From the NCBI RefSeq assembly GCF_001455965.1, contig NZ_LKKO01000056.1:1-35557 (forward strand): a stretch of DNA of 35,557 nt. Direction: 5' to 3'. The position numbers were made by a program, and so were the translations under genes. Under the pieces are notes generated by a model. That model was not told where the DNA came from, did not search any database, and saw nothing but the letters and a program-made list of their open reading frames with translations. This document shows positions 7,499 to 15,279 of this stretch, piece by piece; position 1 is the stretch's first letter; every line of letters begins with the position of its first letter. This stretch comes from Methylobacterium sp. GXS13. GTDB taxonomy: Bacteria > Pseudomonadota > Alphaproteobacteria > Rhizobiales > Beijerinckiaceae.

Positions 7499-7550
7499 CC
7501 CTCCCCCGCAAAGGGGGGAGGGGGCCGGCTCTCGGGCTTGCCCGAGAGCC
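7499..7550. repeat. Two adjacent hairpins inside the ABC operon
   Basis: CCCTCCCCC at 7499-7507 pairs with GGGGGAGGG at 7514-7522. GGCTCTCGGGC at 7527-7537 pairs perfectly with GCCCGAGAGCC at 7540-7550 over a two-base loop. They lie between the binding-protein and permease genes. Such intercistronic hairpins often stabilise the upstream mRNA segment or trim downstream expression. Confidence 0.75.
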
Positions 7551-7578
7551 GGAGCGGGGAAGCGGTCGGGCACGGCGC

Positions 7579-8841
7579 TCACGCGGCGATGAACTCGTTC
7601 CACTTGCGCACCATGTAGGTGTTCTCGTCCATCACGGCGTTCCAGCAGGCGACCGAGCCCATGCGCTGGTCGAAGGAGCCGCCGTCGCGGGTGGCGCCGG
7701 CCTTCTCGATCAGGGTGCCGTCGGGGCCCAGGATGTCCTTCTCGGCGGGCTTGCCCTCCATCCAGAACGCCCACTCGTAGGGCTGCATGTTCTTCTGCGC
7801 GGTCTCCAGCACCGCGGAATAATAGCCCTGGCGGTTGAGATAGGCCCCGGCCCAGCCGGACAGGAACCAGTTGATGAAGTCGTAGGCGGCGTCGAGCTTC
7901 CGGCCGTTCAGGGTCTTGGGGATGCCGAAGCCGCTGGCCCAGGCGCGGTAGCCCTCCTTGAGGGGCTGATAGGTGCAGGGCACGCCCTGCGCGCGCACCT
8001 TGGTGACCGCGGGCGACCACATCGACTGGATCACCGTCTCGCCGGACGCCATCAGGTTCACGGATTCGTTGAAGTCCTGCCAGAAGGCCCGGAACTGGCC
8101 GGCGCGCTTGGCCTCGATCAGCAGCTTGATGGTGCGGTCGATCTCGGGCTTCGTCATGTTGCCCTTGTCGCCGTAGGTGTAGTCGCCGGTGGCCTCCACC
8201 ACCATGGCGGCGTCCATGATGCCGATGGACGGGATGTTGAGGATCGCGGCGCGGCCCTTGAAGGCCGGATTCAGCAACTCCTTCCAGCTCGTCACTGGGA
8301 CCTTCACCAGATCCGGCCGGATGCCTAGCGTGTCGGCGTTGTAGACGGTGGGGATCAGCGAGATCCAACCGGTCTGTTCGCCGGCAAATTTCTTCGATTC
8401 CTGGCCTTCGAGGTAGAACACCTTCCGGGGCGCCGTGCCCTGGTCGCCGATCCTCTTGCCGGCCACCTCGCCCTTGGTGAACACGGACGAGATCTTGTCG
8501 GCCAGCGTGATCCGCTTGGCGTCCATGCCCTGGAGGTTGCCGGACGGCAGGATCTTCTTGAGGCTGAAATATTCGGTGTCGACCAGATCGAAGGAGTTCG
8601 GCTGGGTGACGACGCGCTTGGTCACCTCGTCGGTCACCACCGGGATGTATTCGAGGGTGATGCCGAGATCCTCCTTCACCTTCCGGGCGATGTCGGCGGA
8701 TTGGTTCACCGCGGTGCCGAGGTAGCGCAGCGTCACGGGCTCGGCCGCGTGCACCGCCGGGAAGCCGGTGACCGGCGTGGTCGCCAGGGCCGCGGCGCCC
8801 TTCAGCAGCGTGCGCCGGCTCGGCTTCGAGAACAGATCCAT
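7579..8841 (-). CDS. ABC transporter periplasmic substrate-binding protein (Tat-exported)
   Basis: A 420-residue extracytoplasmic solute receptor of the spermidine/putrescine-binding (PotD-like) superfamily. The N-terminus carries a twin-arginine signal (PSRRTLLKGAAALATT, then FPAVHAAEP with cleavage after AHA/HAA). The mature protein begins VTLRYLG and contains two-lobe signatures such as FDLVDTEYFSLKKIL, SLIPTVYNADTLG, WKELLNPAFKGRAAIL and AYDFINWFLSG. The ATG at 8841 follows GGAG at about seven bases. It lies 16 bases after the ATPase gene, so it is in the same operon. Tat export suggests folding or cofactor loading before export, as in related alphaproteobacterial receptors. Ligand unknown. 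Confidence 0.88.
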   Translation of the reverse strand: MDLFSKPSRRTLLKGAAALATTPVTGFPAVHAAEPVTLRYLGTAVNQSADIARKVKEDLGITLEYIPVVTDEVTKRVVTQPNSFDLVDTEYFSLKKILPSGNLQGMDAKRITLADKISSVFTKGEVAGKRIGDQGTAPRKVFYLEGQESKKFAGEQTGWISLIPTVYNADTLGIRPDLVKVPVTSWKELLNPAFKGRAAILNIPSIGIMDAAMVVEATGDYTYGDKGNMTKPEIDRTIKLLIEAKRAGQFRAFWQDFNESVNLMASGETVIQSMWSPAVTKVRAQGVPCTYQPLKEGYRAWASGFGIPKTLNGRKLDAAYDFINWFLSGWAGAYLNRQGYYSAVLETAQKNMQPYEWAFWMEGKPAEKDILGPDGTLIEKAGATRDGGSFDQRMGSVACWNAVMDENTYMVRKWNEFIAA

Positions 8842-8857
8842 GGTCGTCTCCAAGTCC

Positions 8858-9853
8858 TTACGCGTCGAGGCGGTGGGCGGCGGCTTCGTCCCAGCCGACC
8901 GGCACCGTGTCGCCCGGCCGGAGCGGGCGGGCGGCGAAATCGGCGTCGCTGAGCACGGCGGTGAGGGCGGCCGAGCTGTCGGGCGCCCGCTCCAGCCCGT
9001 CGGCATCGAGCCCGACATGGACGCTGGTGCCCTGGTACTCGACCGCGACCACCCGGGCCGGGAGCGCTTCCGGGCCGGCCTCGGCGCCGAGCCGCATCCG
9101 GTCCGCCCGCACGGCGATCATCCCGTCGGGTAGGCGGATCACGTTGTGGCCGCCGATGAACCGGGCCACGAAGGCGGTGGCCGGCCGCTCGAATACGGTG
9201 CGCGGGTCGGCGGCCTGCTCGATCCGGCCGGCATTCATCACCACCACGAGGTCGGAGAGCGCCATCGCCTCCTCCTGGCTGTGGGTGACGTGGATGAAGG
9301 TGAGCCCGAGCTCGGTCTGGATCCGCTTCAGCTCGACCCGCATCCGCACCCGCAGGAACGGGTCGAGCGCCGAGAGCGGCTCGTCGAGCAGCAGAACCTT
9401 CGGGCCGGTGACGAGGGCGCGGGCGAGCGCAACGCGCTGCTGCTGCCCGCCCGAGAGCTGGGCCGGCAGGCGCCCGGCGAGATGGCCCATCTGCACGAGG
9501 TCGAGCATCGCCATCGCCTTGGCCCGGCGCTCGGCCTTACCGATGCCGCGCATCCGCAGGCTGAAGGCGACGTTGTCCCGCGCGTCGAGATGCGGGAACA
9601 GGGCATAGCTCTGGAACATCATGGCGGTGCCGCGCTCGGCCGGCGCCGCGTCGCCCACCGCCTTCGGGCCGATCACCACGTCGCCGGCGCTGGCGCGCTC
9701 GTGGCCGCCGATCATCCGCAGGGTCGTGGTCTTGCCGCAGCCGGAGGGTCCGAGCAGGCAGCAATAGGCCCCGGACGGCACCTTGAGGTCGATGGCATCG
9801 ACCGCAATGGCCGCGCCGTAGCGCTTGGTCAGGCCGATCAGCTCGACATTCAT
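8858..9853 (-). CDS. ABC transporter ATP-binding protein, PotA type
   Basis: Cytoplasmic ATPase that powers the importer. Walker A is GPSGCGKTT at about residues 35-43, Q-loop at MMFQSYALFPH, signature LSGGQQQR at 133-140, Walker B LLLDEPLSALDP at 154-165, and the switch histidine H191. The last ~80 residues form a TOBE-like domain (RVVAVEYQGTSVHVGL, PLRPGDTVPVGW) that is usual in PotA/MalK/CysA-type ATPases. It lies 46 bases downstream of the hydantoinase stop and 16 bases upstream of the binding-protein gene, consistent with one operon. Confidence 0.92.
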   Translation of the reverse strand: MNVELIGLTKRYGAAIAVDAIDLKVPSGAYCCLLGPSGCGKTTTLRMIGGHERASAGDVVIGPKAVGDAAPAERGTAMMFQSYALFPHLDARDNVAFSLRMRGIGKAERRAKAMAMLDLVQMGHLAGRLPAQLSGGQQQRVALARALVTGPKVLLLDEPLSALDPFLRVRMRVELKRIQTELGLTFIHVTHSQEEAMALSDLVVVMNAGRIEQAADPRTVFERPATAFVARFIGGHNVIRLPDGMIAVRADRMRLGAEAGPEALPARVVAVEYQGTSVHVGLDADGLERAPDSSAALTAVLSDADFAARPLRPGDTVPVGWDEAAAHRLDA

Positions 9854-9899
9854 GCGAGGCTCCCCCGGAGACGGAGAGCAAGGGCCGGGCCAGGGGGCG

Positions 9900-11327
9900 T
9901 CATGCGCCCTGCCGCTCGGCCGGATCGACCGCCCGGTCGAGCACCCGGCCGCGGCCCGGCTCGGACAGGACCCTGCCGTCCTCGGCGATCACCTGCCCGC
10001 CCGCGATGGTCATCACCGGCCAGCCGGTGACCGCAAACCCCTCCCAGGGGGTGTAGTCGGAGCCGTGGTGCAGGATCTCCTGGCGGATGGTCTCGCGCTT
10101 GTTCGGATCCCACAGGGTCAGGTCGGCGTCGAAGCCCGGGGCGATCGAACCTTTTCGCGGATACAGGCCGTAGAGCTTGGCGTGGTTCGTCGCGGTCAGC
10201 GCGGCGAACTGGTTGAGGCTGATGCGCCCCTTCGAGACGCCTTCGGAGAAGAACACCGGCAGCCTTGTCTCGACCCCCGGGATGCCGTTCGGGATCCAGC
10301 GGAAGGAGGATTTCCCGCGCGGGTTCAGCTTGCCCTGCGGGTCGTCGTAGCGGAACGGCGAGTGGTCCGAGGAGACCACGTCGAAGATCCCGCGCCGGAT
10401 GCCGGACCAGACCGCCTCCTGGCTGGCCTCGTCCCGGGGCGGCGGCGAGCAGACGTATTTCGCGCCCGCCATCGGGTCGTCGAGCCCGAGCCCCTTCATG
10501 TGCTCGGCCGTCAGCGTCAGGTATTGCGGGCAGGTCTCAGCCCGGATCTTCAGGCCGCGCGCCTGCGCCCAGGCGATCTGCTCGGTGGCCTCGCGGCCCG
10601 AGACGTGGACGATGACGATCGGCAGGTCGATCAGCTCGGCATGGCTGATCGCCCGGTGGGCCGCCTCGCGCTCGACCACCTCGGGCCGGGACAAGGCGTG
10701 GCCGTAGGGCTTGGTCTCGCCGGCCCGCTCCAACCGGTCGCTGAGATAGCGGATCGCGTCGTAGCCCTCGGCATGGACCATCACCCGGGCGCCCTGCCGC
10801 CGCGCGACGTGGAACACATCCAGCAGCTGGCGGTCGTTCAGCACCAGGTCGTCATAGGTCATGAACACCTTGAACGAGGTGTAGCCGTCGGCAACCAGGG
10901 CCGGCAGCTCCTGGCCGAGCACCGCCTCGCTCGGGTCCGAGATGATCATGTGGATCGCCACGTCCACGTGGCACTGGCCCTCGGCCTTCGCCCGATAGGC
11001 GTCGACCGCGCCGCGCAGCGAGCCGCCCCGGGGCTGGACCGCGAACGGCATCACGCAGGTGTTGCCCCCGGCCGCCGCCGCCCGGGTGGCGCTGGCGAAA
11101 TCGTCGGCCATGACGATGCCGGGGCCGGGATCCTGGGCGATGTGGACGTGGCTGTCGATGCCGCCGGGGAGCACCAGCAACCCGGAGGCGTCGATCACCC
11201 GGGCGGCGTCGGCGATGCGCTCGGCCACAGCCACGATCCGCCCGCCGCGCACGCCGACATCCGCCCGAACCGTGTCGCTCGCCGTGACCACCGTGCCGCC
11301 GCGGATCGCCAGGTCGAATTCGGGCAT
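9900..11327 (-). CDS. Dihydropyrimidinase/D-hydantoinase-like cyclic amidohydrolase
   Basis: A 475-residue zinc amidohydrolase that hydrolyses the cyclic amide bond of dihydropyrimidines or 5-substituted hydantoins to N-carbamoyl amino acids. Metal ligands are all visible: H60 and H62 in GGIDSHVH, the carbamylated lysine K153 in TSFKVFM, H185 in VMVHAEG, H241 in VIVHVSG and D321 in SSDHSPF. The length equals the family norm. The ATG at 11327 has a perfect AGGAG eight bases before it. It heads the transport operon, indicating that the imported compound is probably its substrate. Hydantoinase, dihydropyrimidinase and phenylhydantoinase cannot be told apart here. Confidence 0.9.
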   Translation of the reverse strand: MPEFDLAIRGGTVVTASDTVRADVGVRGGRIVAVAERIADAARVIDASGLLVLPGGIDSHVHIAQDPGPGIVMADDFASATRAAAAGGNTCVMPFAVQPRGGSLRGAVDAYRAKAEGQCHVDVAIHMIISDPSEAVLGQELPALVADGYTSFKVFMTYDDLVLNDRQLLDVFHVARRQGARVMVHAEGYDAIRYLSDRLERAGETKPYGHALSRPEVVEREAAHRAISHAELIDLPIVIVHVSGREATEQIAWAQARGLKIRAETCPQYLTLTAEHMKGLGLDDPMAGAKYVCSPPPRDEASQEAVWSGIRRGIFDVVSSDHSPFRYDDPQGKLNPRGKSSFRWIPNGIPGVETRLPVFFSEGVSKGRISLNQFAALTATNHAKLYGLYPRKGSIAPGFDADLTLWDPNKRETIRQEILHHGSDYTPWEGFAVTGWPVMTIAGGQVIAEDGRVLSEPGRGRVLDRAVDPAERQGA

Positions 11328-11374
11328 GATGCGCACTCCTCCGCGCCCGCGGGCGCCTGTCGGCACGGGCCGAT

Positions 11375-11402
11375 GCATCGTCCGCGCCGATTCGGACGAT
11401 GC
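11375..11402. promoter_or_regulatory. Perfect 10-bp inverted repeat upstream of the hydantoinase operon
   Basis: GCATCGTCCG at 11375-11384 and CGGACGATGC at 11393-11402 are separated by eight bases, about 48 bases before the hydantoinase ATG. There is no T tract, which argues for an operator rather than a terminator. The AraC/GlxA-type regulator encoded just upstream is the obvious candidate binder. Confidence 0.5.
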
Positions 11403-11435
11403 GAGGAGGGCACAGCCGTCCGGCGGGGTCCAGAG

Positions 11436-11549
11436 TGCGGTCAGGGGATCCCAAAGGGCTCAGCCCTTTGGCGGGGTATTGGGGCGGAGCCCCAATGGAC
11501 CAGGGCTCCGCCCTGGACCCGCGAAAGGTCACGGACCTTTCGAAACCGA
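11436..11549. repeat. Dispersed multi-hairpin repeat, copy 2
   Basis: Four palindromic modules follow each other: CCAAAGGGC/GCCCTTTGG, ATTGGGGC/GCCCCAAT, GTCCAGGGC/GCCCTGGAC and CGAAAGGTC/GACCTTTCG. Read on the minus strand it is co-linear with copy 1 at 3611-3716. Its left part (minus-strand sense) provides the last ~10 codons and the stop of the regulator gene ending at 11529. Confidence 0.85.
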
Positions 11550-12533
11550 GACTTGGGTTCGGAGATTCGAGGGGGCGGCCGCATGAAATCGGCTCCACAC
11601 CCGCCGCATGTGCCGGGCGGAGCCGAAGCCCGCCCGGTCTGCGACCTGCTCCAGGGCGAGGTCGGTCTGGGCGATCAGGTCCCGGGCGAGCGCGATCCGG
11701 GCGCGGTTGACCGCATCGGTCACGGTCATCCCGGCATGGATGCGGAACAGCCGGGCGAGGTTGCGCGGGCTCGCCCCCGCAAGGCGGCCCAGGGTCTCGG
11801 GCGACCAGTCGCGGGCAGGTTCGGCGGTGATCGCGTCCTGGGCCCGATGCACCACCGGATGCAGATGGCTGCGACCCTCCAGCCAGGGCGAGAGCTGCGG
11901 GTCGTCGGCACCGCGCCGCATGTAGACCACCAGGGTCCGGGCCGCCGCCAAAGCCGCGGCCGGGCCGGCCCAATCGGCGACGAGGTGGAGCATCAGGTCG
12001 ACGCCCGCGGTGACGCCGGCGCTGCTGAACCGGTCCCGGTCTTGCACGAACAGCCGCTTTTCCAGCACCCGCGCCCGGGGCGCCAGGGCGGCGAGCCGGG
12101 CACAGCTCGCGTGATGGGTGGTGCAGGCATAGCCATCGAACAGGCCGGCCCGGGCCGCCAGCAGCGTGCCCTCGCAGACCGTGACCAGGGTGTGGCCTGG
12201 CCGGACCGCGCCGCGCAGCCAATCGACGATCCGCGCTTCGGCGGCTGCGTCGTCCGGATCGGCCACGCCGCCGAGCACCCGGGACGACGCGCCGGGCAGG
12301 AGCACCACGGTGCCCGGCGCGATCGCCTCCGGCAGCGGCTCGGCGCCGCTCAGGGTCAGCCCGATCGAGCAGCGGGTGTACGGATCCGGCGCCACGTAGC
12401 GGACCGCGAAGGCGGCCTGCTCCTGCACCGCCCCGGCGATGCGCAAGACCTCGACCGGTCCGGCGAGGTCGAGCAGCAGGGTGCGCGGCGGCAGGACCAC
12501 CAGCACCGGGATGCGCCGCGCCGTGTCGCTCAT
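11529..12533 (-). CDS. GlxA family transcriptional regulator (DJ-1/PfpI plus AraC helix-turn-helix)
   Basis: A 334-residue regulator. Residues ~8-190 form a DJ-1/PfpI-like amidase domain: the elbow cysteine is C120 in VTVCEGTLLAA, and LLDLAGPVEVL near the N-terminus is typical. Residues ~228-322 are an AraC/XylS DNA-binding domain with SPETLGRLAGASPRNLARLF and ALEQVADRAGFGSARHMRRV. The ATG at 12533 overlaps the stop of the hydrolase gene by four bases (ATGA), so the two are translationally coupled. The last ten or so residues (RTQVSVSKGP) are encoded by a dispersed repeat. It probably controls the hydantoinase/transport operon immediately downstream. Confidence 0.92.
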   Translation of the reverse strand: MSDTARRIPVLVVLPPRTLLLDLAGPVEVLRIAGAVQEQAAFAVRYVAPDPYTRCSIGLTLSGAEPLPEAIAPGTVVLLPGASSRVLGGVADPDDAAAEARIVDWLRGAVRPGHTLVTVCEGTLLAARAGLFDGYACTTHHASCARLAALAPRARVLEKRLFVQDRDRFSSAGVTAGVDLMLHLVADWAGPAAALAAARTLVVYMRRGADDPQLSPWLEGRSHLHPVVHRAQDAITAEPARDWSPETLGRLAGASPRNLARLFRIHAGMTVTDAVNRARIALARDLIAQTDLALEQVADRAGFGSARHMRRVWSRFHAAAPSNLRTQVSVSKGP

Positions 12534-13090
12534 GCGGCGACCGGCCGGTCCCGTCCGGCCAGCGCCTGCTCCACCGTGGCGATGCGGGCGAAGCGGTCCA
12601 CCAGCACCAGCTCGGTGCGGGCCTTGATGTCCTCCGCCTCGAACCGGCGGCCGTCCGGGTGGGTCATCGCGAAGGTCAGGGTCGCCTCGGTGACGTAATC
12701 CACTTGCCAGCCGCAGTCGGAGGCGTGGCGGGTGGTGGTCTCGCAGCACTGCTCGGTCCGGATCCCCGACACGATCAGCCGGCGGATCCCGTGCTGCGTC
12801 AGCCAGCCCGCGAGGCCGGTATCGACCAGCGCGCTGTGCTTACGCTTGTGGAAGATCGCGTCCGGCGCGATCAGGATCGGCTCCAGGGTGCGGACATGGC
12901 CCGACGCGAGCGAGAACGGCCCGGTCTCGGCGACGTGGAACACCTGCAGGACGGGAATCGCGCGCGCGATCGCGCCGTCGATGAGCGCCTGCAGGCGTTC
13001 GGTGAAGAGCGGCACATCCGTCTCGGCCCAGAACGGCCGGTGACGGAAGGATTCCTGGACGTCGATGACCAGCAGCGCAACATCGGACAT
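12530..13090 (-). CDS. Isochorismatase-family cysteine hydrolase
   Basis: A 186-residue cytosolic amidohydrolase-fold enzyme. The catalytic triad is visible: D10 in LLVIDVQESF, K82 in FHKRKHSAL and C115 in SGIRTEQCCETTTRHA. The family includes nicotinamidase, N-carbamoylsarcosine amidase, ureidoacrylate hydrolase and biuret hydrolase. Next to a hydantoinase, an N-carbamoyl-amino-acid or ureide amidase is the attractive reading, though the residue pattern alone does not prove it. The ATG at 13090 has GGAG eight bases upstream. It is the first gene of a coupled pair with the GlxA-type regulator. Confidence 0.88.
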   Translation of the reverse strand: MSDVALLVIDVQESFRHRPFWAETDVPLFTERLQALIDGAIARAIPVLQVFHVAETGPFSLASGHVRTLEPILIAPDAIFHKRKHSALVDTGLAGWLTQHGIRRLIVSGIRTEQCCETTTRHASDCGWQVDYVTEATLTFAMTHPDGRRFEAEDIKARTELVLVDRFARIATVEQALAGRDRPVAA

Positions 13091-13204
13091 AGCGTGTCTC
13101 CCGCTTGGTGAAGCGGGCGGCAGAATCGCCCTCTGGCGCGGCATGCGAAAGAAACCGCACAGCCAACCAGCGGACAGATCCGGCCATTCCGGAGAGGATG
13201 CTGC

Positions 13205-13915
13205 ATGAGCGCACCCAAGAGGATCTTCGTGCTGACCGGGGCGGGCGTTTCGGCCGAGAGCGGGCTCGGCACGTTCCGCGACCGGGGCGGGATCTGGGCC
13301 CGGTTCGACCCGATGAAGCTCGCCACCCCGGAGGCTTACGCGGCCGATCCCGACACGGTGCTCGACTTCTACGACCATCGCCGCCGGGGCGTCGTCGCGG
13401 CGAAGCCGAACGCGGCCCATGTCGCCCTGGCCCGGGCCGCGGCACGGCTGGCCGAGCGGGGCGGCGAGCTGTTCCTGTGCACGCAGAACGTCGACGACCT
13501 GCACGAACGGGCGGGCTCCCGCGCGGTGGTCCACATGCACGGCGAACTGCTCAAGGCCCGTTGCACCGCCTGCGAGGCGGTCACGCCCTGGCGCGACGAC
13601 CTGAATAGGGCGTCGTCCTGCCCGGCCTGCGGGTCGGTGGGCCGGATGCGGCCGGACGTGGTCTGGTTCGGCGAGATGCCGATGCAACTCGACACGATCG
13701 AGGCCGCGCTCGCCGAAGCCGACCTGTTCGTGGCCGCGGGGACCTCGGGGGCGGTCTACCCAGCGGCGGGCTATGTCCGGCAGGCCCGGGCCCTCAACAT
13801 TCCCACCTGCGAGATCAACCTGGAGCCTTCGGACAACGCCGATGCGTTCGACGAGGCCCGCTACGGGCCGGCGAGCACGGCACTGCCGCATTTTTTAGCC
13901 GCGCTCGACCTGTGA
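13205..13915 (+). CDS. cobB: NAD-dependent protein deacylase, sirtuin class III
   Basis: A 236-residue Sir2 enzyme that removes acyl groups from lysine using NAD+. NAD-binding blocks are TGAGVSAESGLGTFRD (11-26) and TQNVDDLHERAG (93-104); the general base is H112 in HMHGELL; the structural zinc is held by C120, C123, C139 and C142. Y56 and R59 in DFYDHRRR match the Y-x-x-R pair that lets SIRT5/CobB-type enzymes remove succinyl and malonyl groups as well as acetyl. GAGAGG lies seven bases before the ATG. It is divergent from the hydrolase gene. Its likely physiological counterpart, a GNAT-fused acyl-CoA synthetase, is encoded at 28766-31441. Confidence 0.93.
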   Translation: MSAPKRIFVLTGAGVSAESGLGTFRDRGGIWARFDPMKLATPEAYAADPDTVLDFYDHRRRGVVAAKPNAAHVALARAAARLAERGGELFLCTQNVDDLHERAGSRAVVHMHGELLKARCTACEAVTPWRDDLNRASSCPACGSVGRMRPDVVWFGEMPMQLDTIEAALAEADLFVAAGTSGAVYPAAGYVRQARALNIPTCEINLEPSDNADAFDEARYGPASTALPHFLAALDL

Positions 13916-14133
13916 CCTGCCGGGGCCTGCAAACCGTTGCCAGGGTAAACGATTTTGATTCGGACGCCTGTCTCCCACGACAGGACCAGAATCTTAAATG
14001 ACGCGAATCACATCCGCGCGAGCTGTCAAGAACTGTTCGGGCAGTTGCCCACCGGTTACAACGGTCAAGCTTGGGTTCGGCGTCGCGGCCCGCCCAAGCG
14101 TTCGTTGAAGCCACAAGGGGAAGACAAAGACCC

Positions 14134-14358
14134 ATGCAGCACTTCACCGTAACCGACCGCGAGCGTGACACCGTCCTGGCGGCGTTGCGCTATTACCAGT
14201 TCTACCGGATGCAGGGTCATCCGTTCGACCCACGCCAGGACCACCTGATCGACACCATCGCGGCCCGGGCCGGGGAGGCCCTGGATCTCGCCGAGATCGA
14301 CGACCTCTGCGCCGGCCTGAACGGTAACCCCCACGCGCTCGCCGCCGCGGCCGCCTGA
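14134..14358 (+). CDS. Small conserved-looking hypothetical protein
   Basis: A 74-residue acidic protein starting MQHFTVTDRERDTVLAALRY, followed by YQFYRMQGHPFDP, a helical middle and LDLAEIDDLCAGLNG. The opening resembles many short alphaproteobacterial proteins of unknown function that begin with a similar T-x-x-E-R-D-T-V-x-x-A-L-R-x-Y-Q pattern. The ATG at 14134 has AAGGGGAAG somewhat far upstream. Third-position GC is high, supporting coding. No motif suggests a role; it lies alone between the sirtuin gene and a gap. Confidence 0.65.
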   Translation: MQHFTVTDRERDTVLAALRYYQFYRMQGHPFDPRQDHLIDTIAARAGEALDLAEIDDLCAGLNGNPHALAAAAA

Positions 14359-14899
14359 GGCCGTAGCGCGGGGCGGGGTCCTGGCCGCCCCGAACGTCCC
14401 CCAGCCGCCGGGGCCGGGGATCGACCCCTCCGAGATGAGCGACGCCGCCGGAGCCGGGCGATCCCCGATCGCACCGTGAGGCTCAGACATCTCGGACTGG
14501 GGCGCAGCTTCCCCTCTCCCCGCACGCGGGGCGAGGGAATTTCAGCCCACCACCGGCAGACCACACAAACAGGGCGGGTCTACCCGCGCGGCGTCGCACA
14601 CCGCACCCATCCCCCCGAAAAGCCGATCTCGCGGTCGGCTGGCGGTTGATCGCCAGCCGGGCGGATGCCGCGCCCACGTCCTCGGCGGCCCGGGCGCATT
14701 CCTGCTGGCCGCGGCTGGCGATTGCGATCTCCCGCGGGCGCTGCGCCGGAAATTCGTGATCGAGATCAGCGCCCTTGGGCGGTGAGGCCGGACCGGTGTT
14801 GGTCCGCGACCTGCTTCAGCAGGCGTGCCGGGTGTTCGAGACCCGTCCTTCCAAGGCATCGTCCCGCTGAGACGACGCAGCACCAGCCCCGGAACCCAC
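14359..14899. other. Gene-free stretch with one hairpin
   Basis: 541 bases with no frame I can support as a gene. A hairpin at 14512-14537 (CCCTC-T-CCCCG with CGGGG-C-GAGGG) resembles a common intergenic palindrome. Minus-strand frames around 14630-14830 contain short protein-like stretches, which might be a decayed gene, but no family is recognisable. Confidence 0.4.
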
Positions 14900-15226
14900 A
14901 TGGCCTTCACCTGCACGATCCCCGCGGTGCCCACGATTCAGCAGGACGATGCCACGGTGCGCATCACCCGCTGGGACTTTTCGCCCGGCGCCGTGACCGG
15001 CTGGCACGAGCACGGCTGGCCGTATTTCGTGGTGATGCTGGTGGAGGGGGTGCTGCGCGTCCATGACGGCGCGGCGGTCAGCGAGACCCTGCTTGCGGCC
15101 GGCCAATCCTATACGCGGCCCGCGGGCATCCGCCACGACGTGATGAACGGGTCGGAGCACTCGATCGCCTTCATCGAGATCGAGGTGAAGCGCCCCGACG
15201 CGCTGGTCACGCTACCCGACGCCTGA
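14900..15226 (+). CDS. Single-domain cupin protein
   Basis: A 108-residue small beta-barrel protein. The first cupin motif is GWHEHGWPYFVVMLVEG (H35, H37 as metal ligands) and the second is the segment AGQSYTRPAGIRHDVMNGS with H near residue 80. Such short cupins bind a divalent metal and act as oxygenases, isomerases or sensors; the substrate cannot be told. The ATG at 14900 follows a weak ribosome site. A hairpin follows its stop and is shared with the convergent transpeptidase gene. Confidence 0.82.
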   Translation: MAFTCTIPAVPTIQQDDATVRITRWDFSPGAVTGWHEHGWPYFVVMLVEGVLRVHDGAAVSETLLAAGQSYTRPAGIRHDVMNGSEHSIAFIEIEVKRPDALVTLPDA

Positions 15227-15230
15227 ACGC

Positions 15231-15256
15231 AAAAGGGCCGGCCTCGCGGCCGGCCC
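15231..15256 (-). terminator. Terminator between cupin and L,D-transpeptidase genes
   Basis: A perfect 9-bp stem GGGCCGGCC-TCGC-GGCCGGCCC (15235-15256). On the minus strand it is followed by TTTTGCG, so it should terminate the transpeptidase transcript; it may also stop the cupin mRNA from the other side. Confidence 0.75.
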
Positions 15257-15279
15257 CCGTCAGAAAGTCCCCAAAAACA

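Noticed and set aside
6524..8368. Long minus-strand frame of ~614 codons through the permease and binding-protein genes
   Set aside because: Composition is Arg/His/Pro-rich and it crosses two recognised genes in a wrong frame.
9825..12698. Very long plus-strand frame of ~957 codons
   Set aside because: It is antisense to the hydantoinase and regulator genes, which have complete motifs; the frame is a by-product of GC-rich codon bias.
13967..13984. Hairpin CCTGTC-TCCCAC-GACAGG after the sirtuin gene as terminator
   Set aside because: Stem is only six pairs and no T tract follows; not strong enough to call.
14825..14850. tRNA-like T-arm (CGGGT-GTTCGAG-ACCCG) upstream of the cupin gene
   Set aside because: No matching acceptor, D or anticodon arms around it and the loop does not fit the TTCRA consensus.
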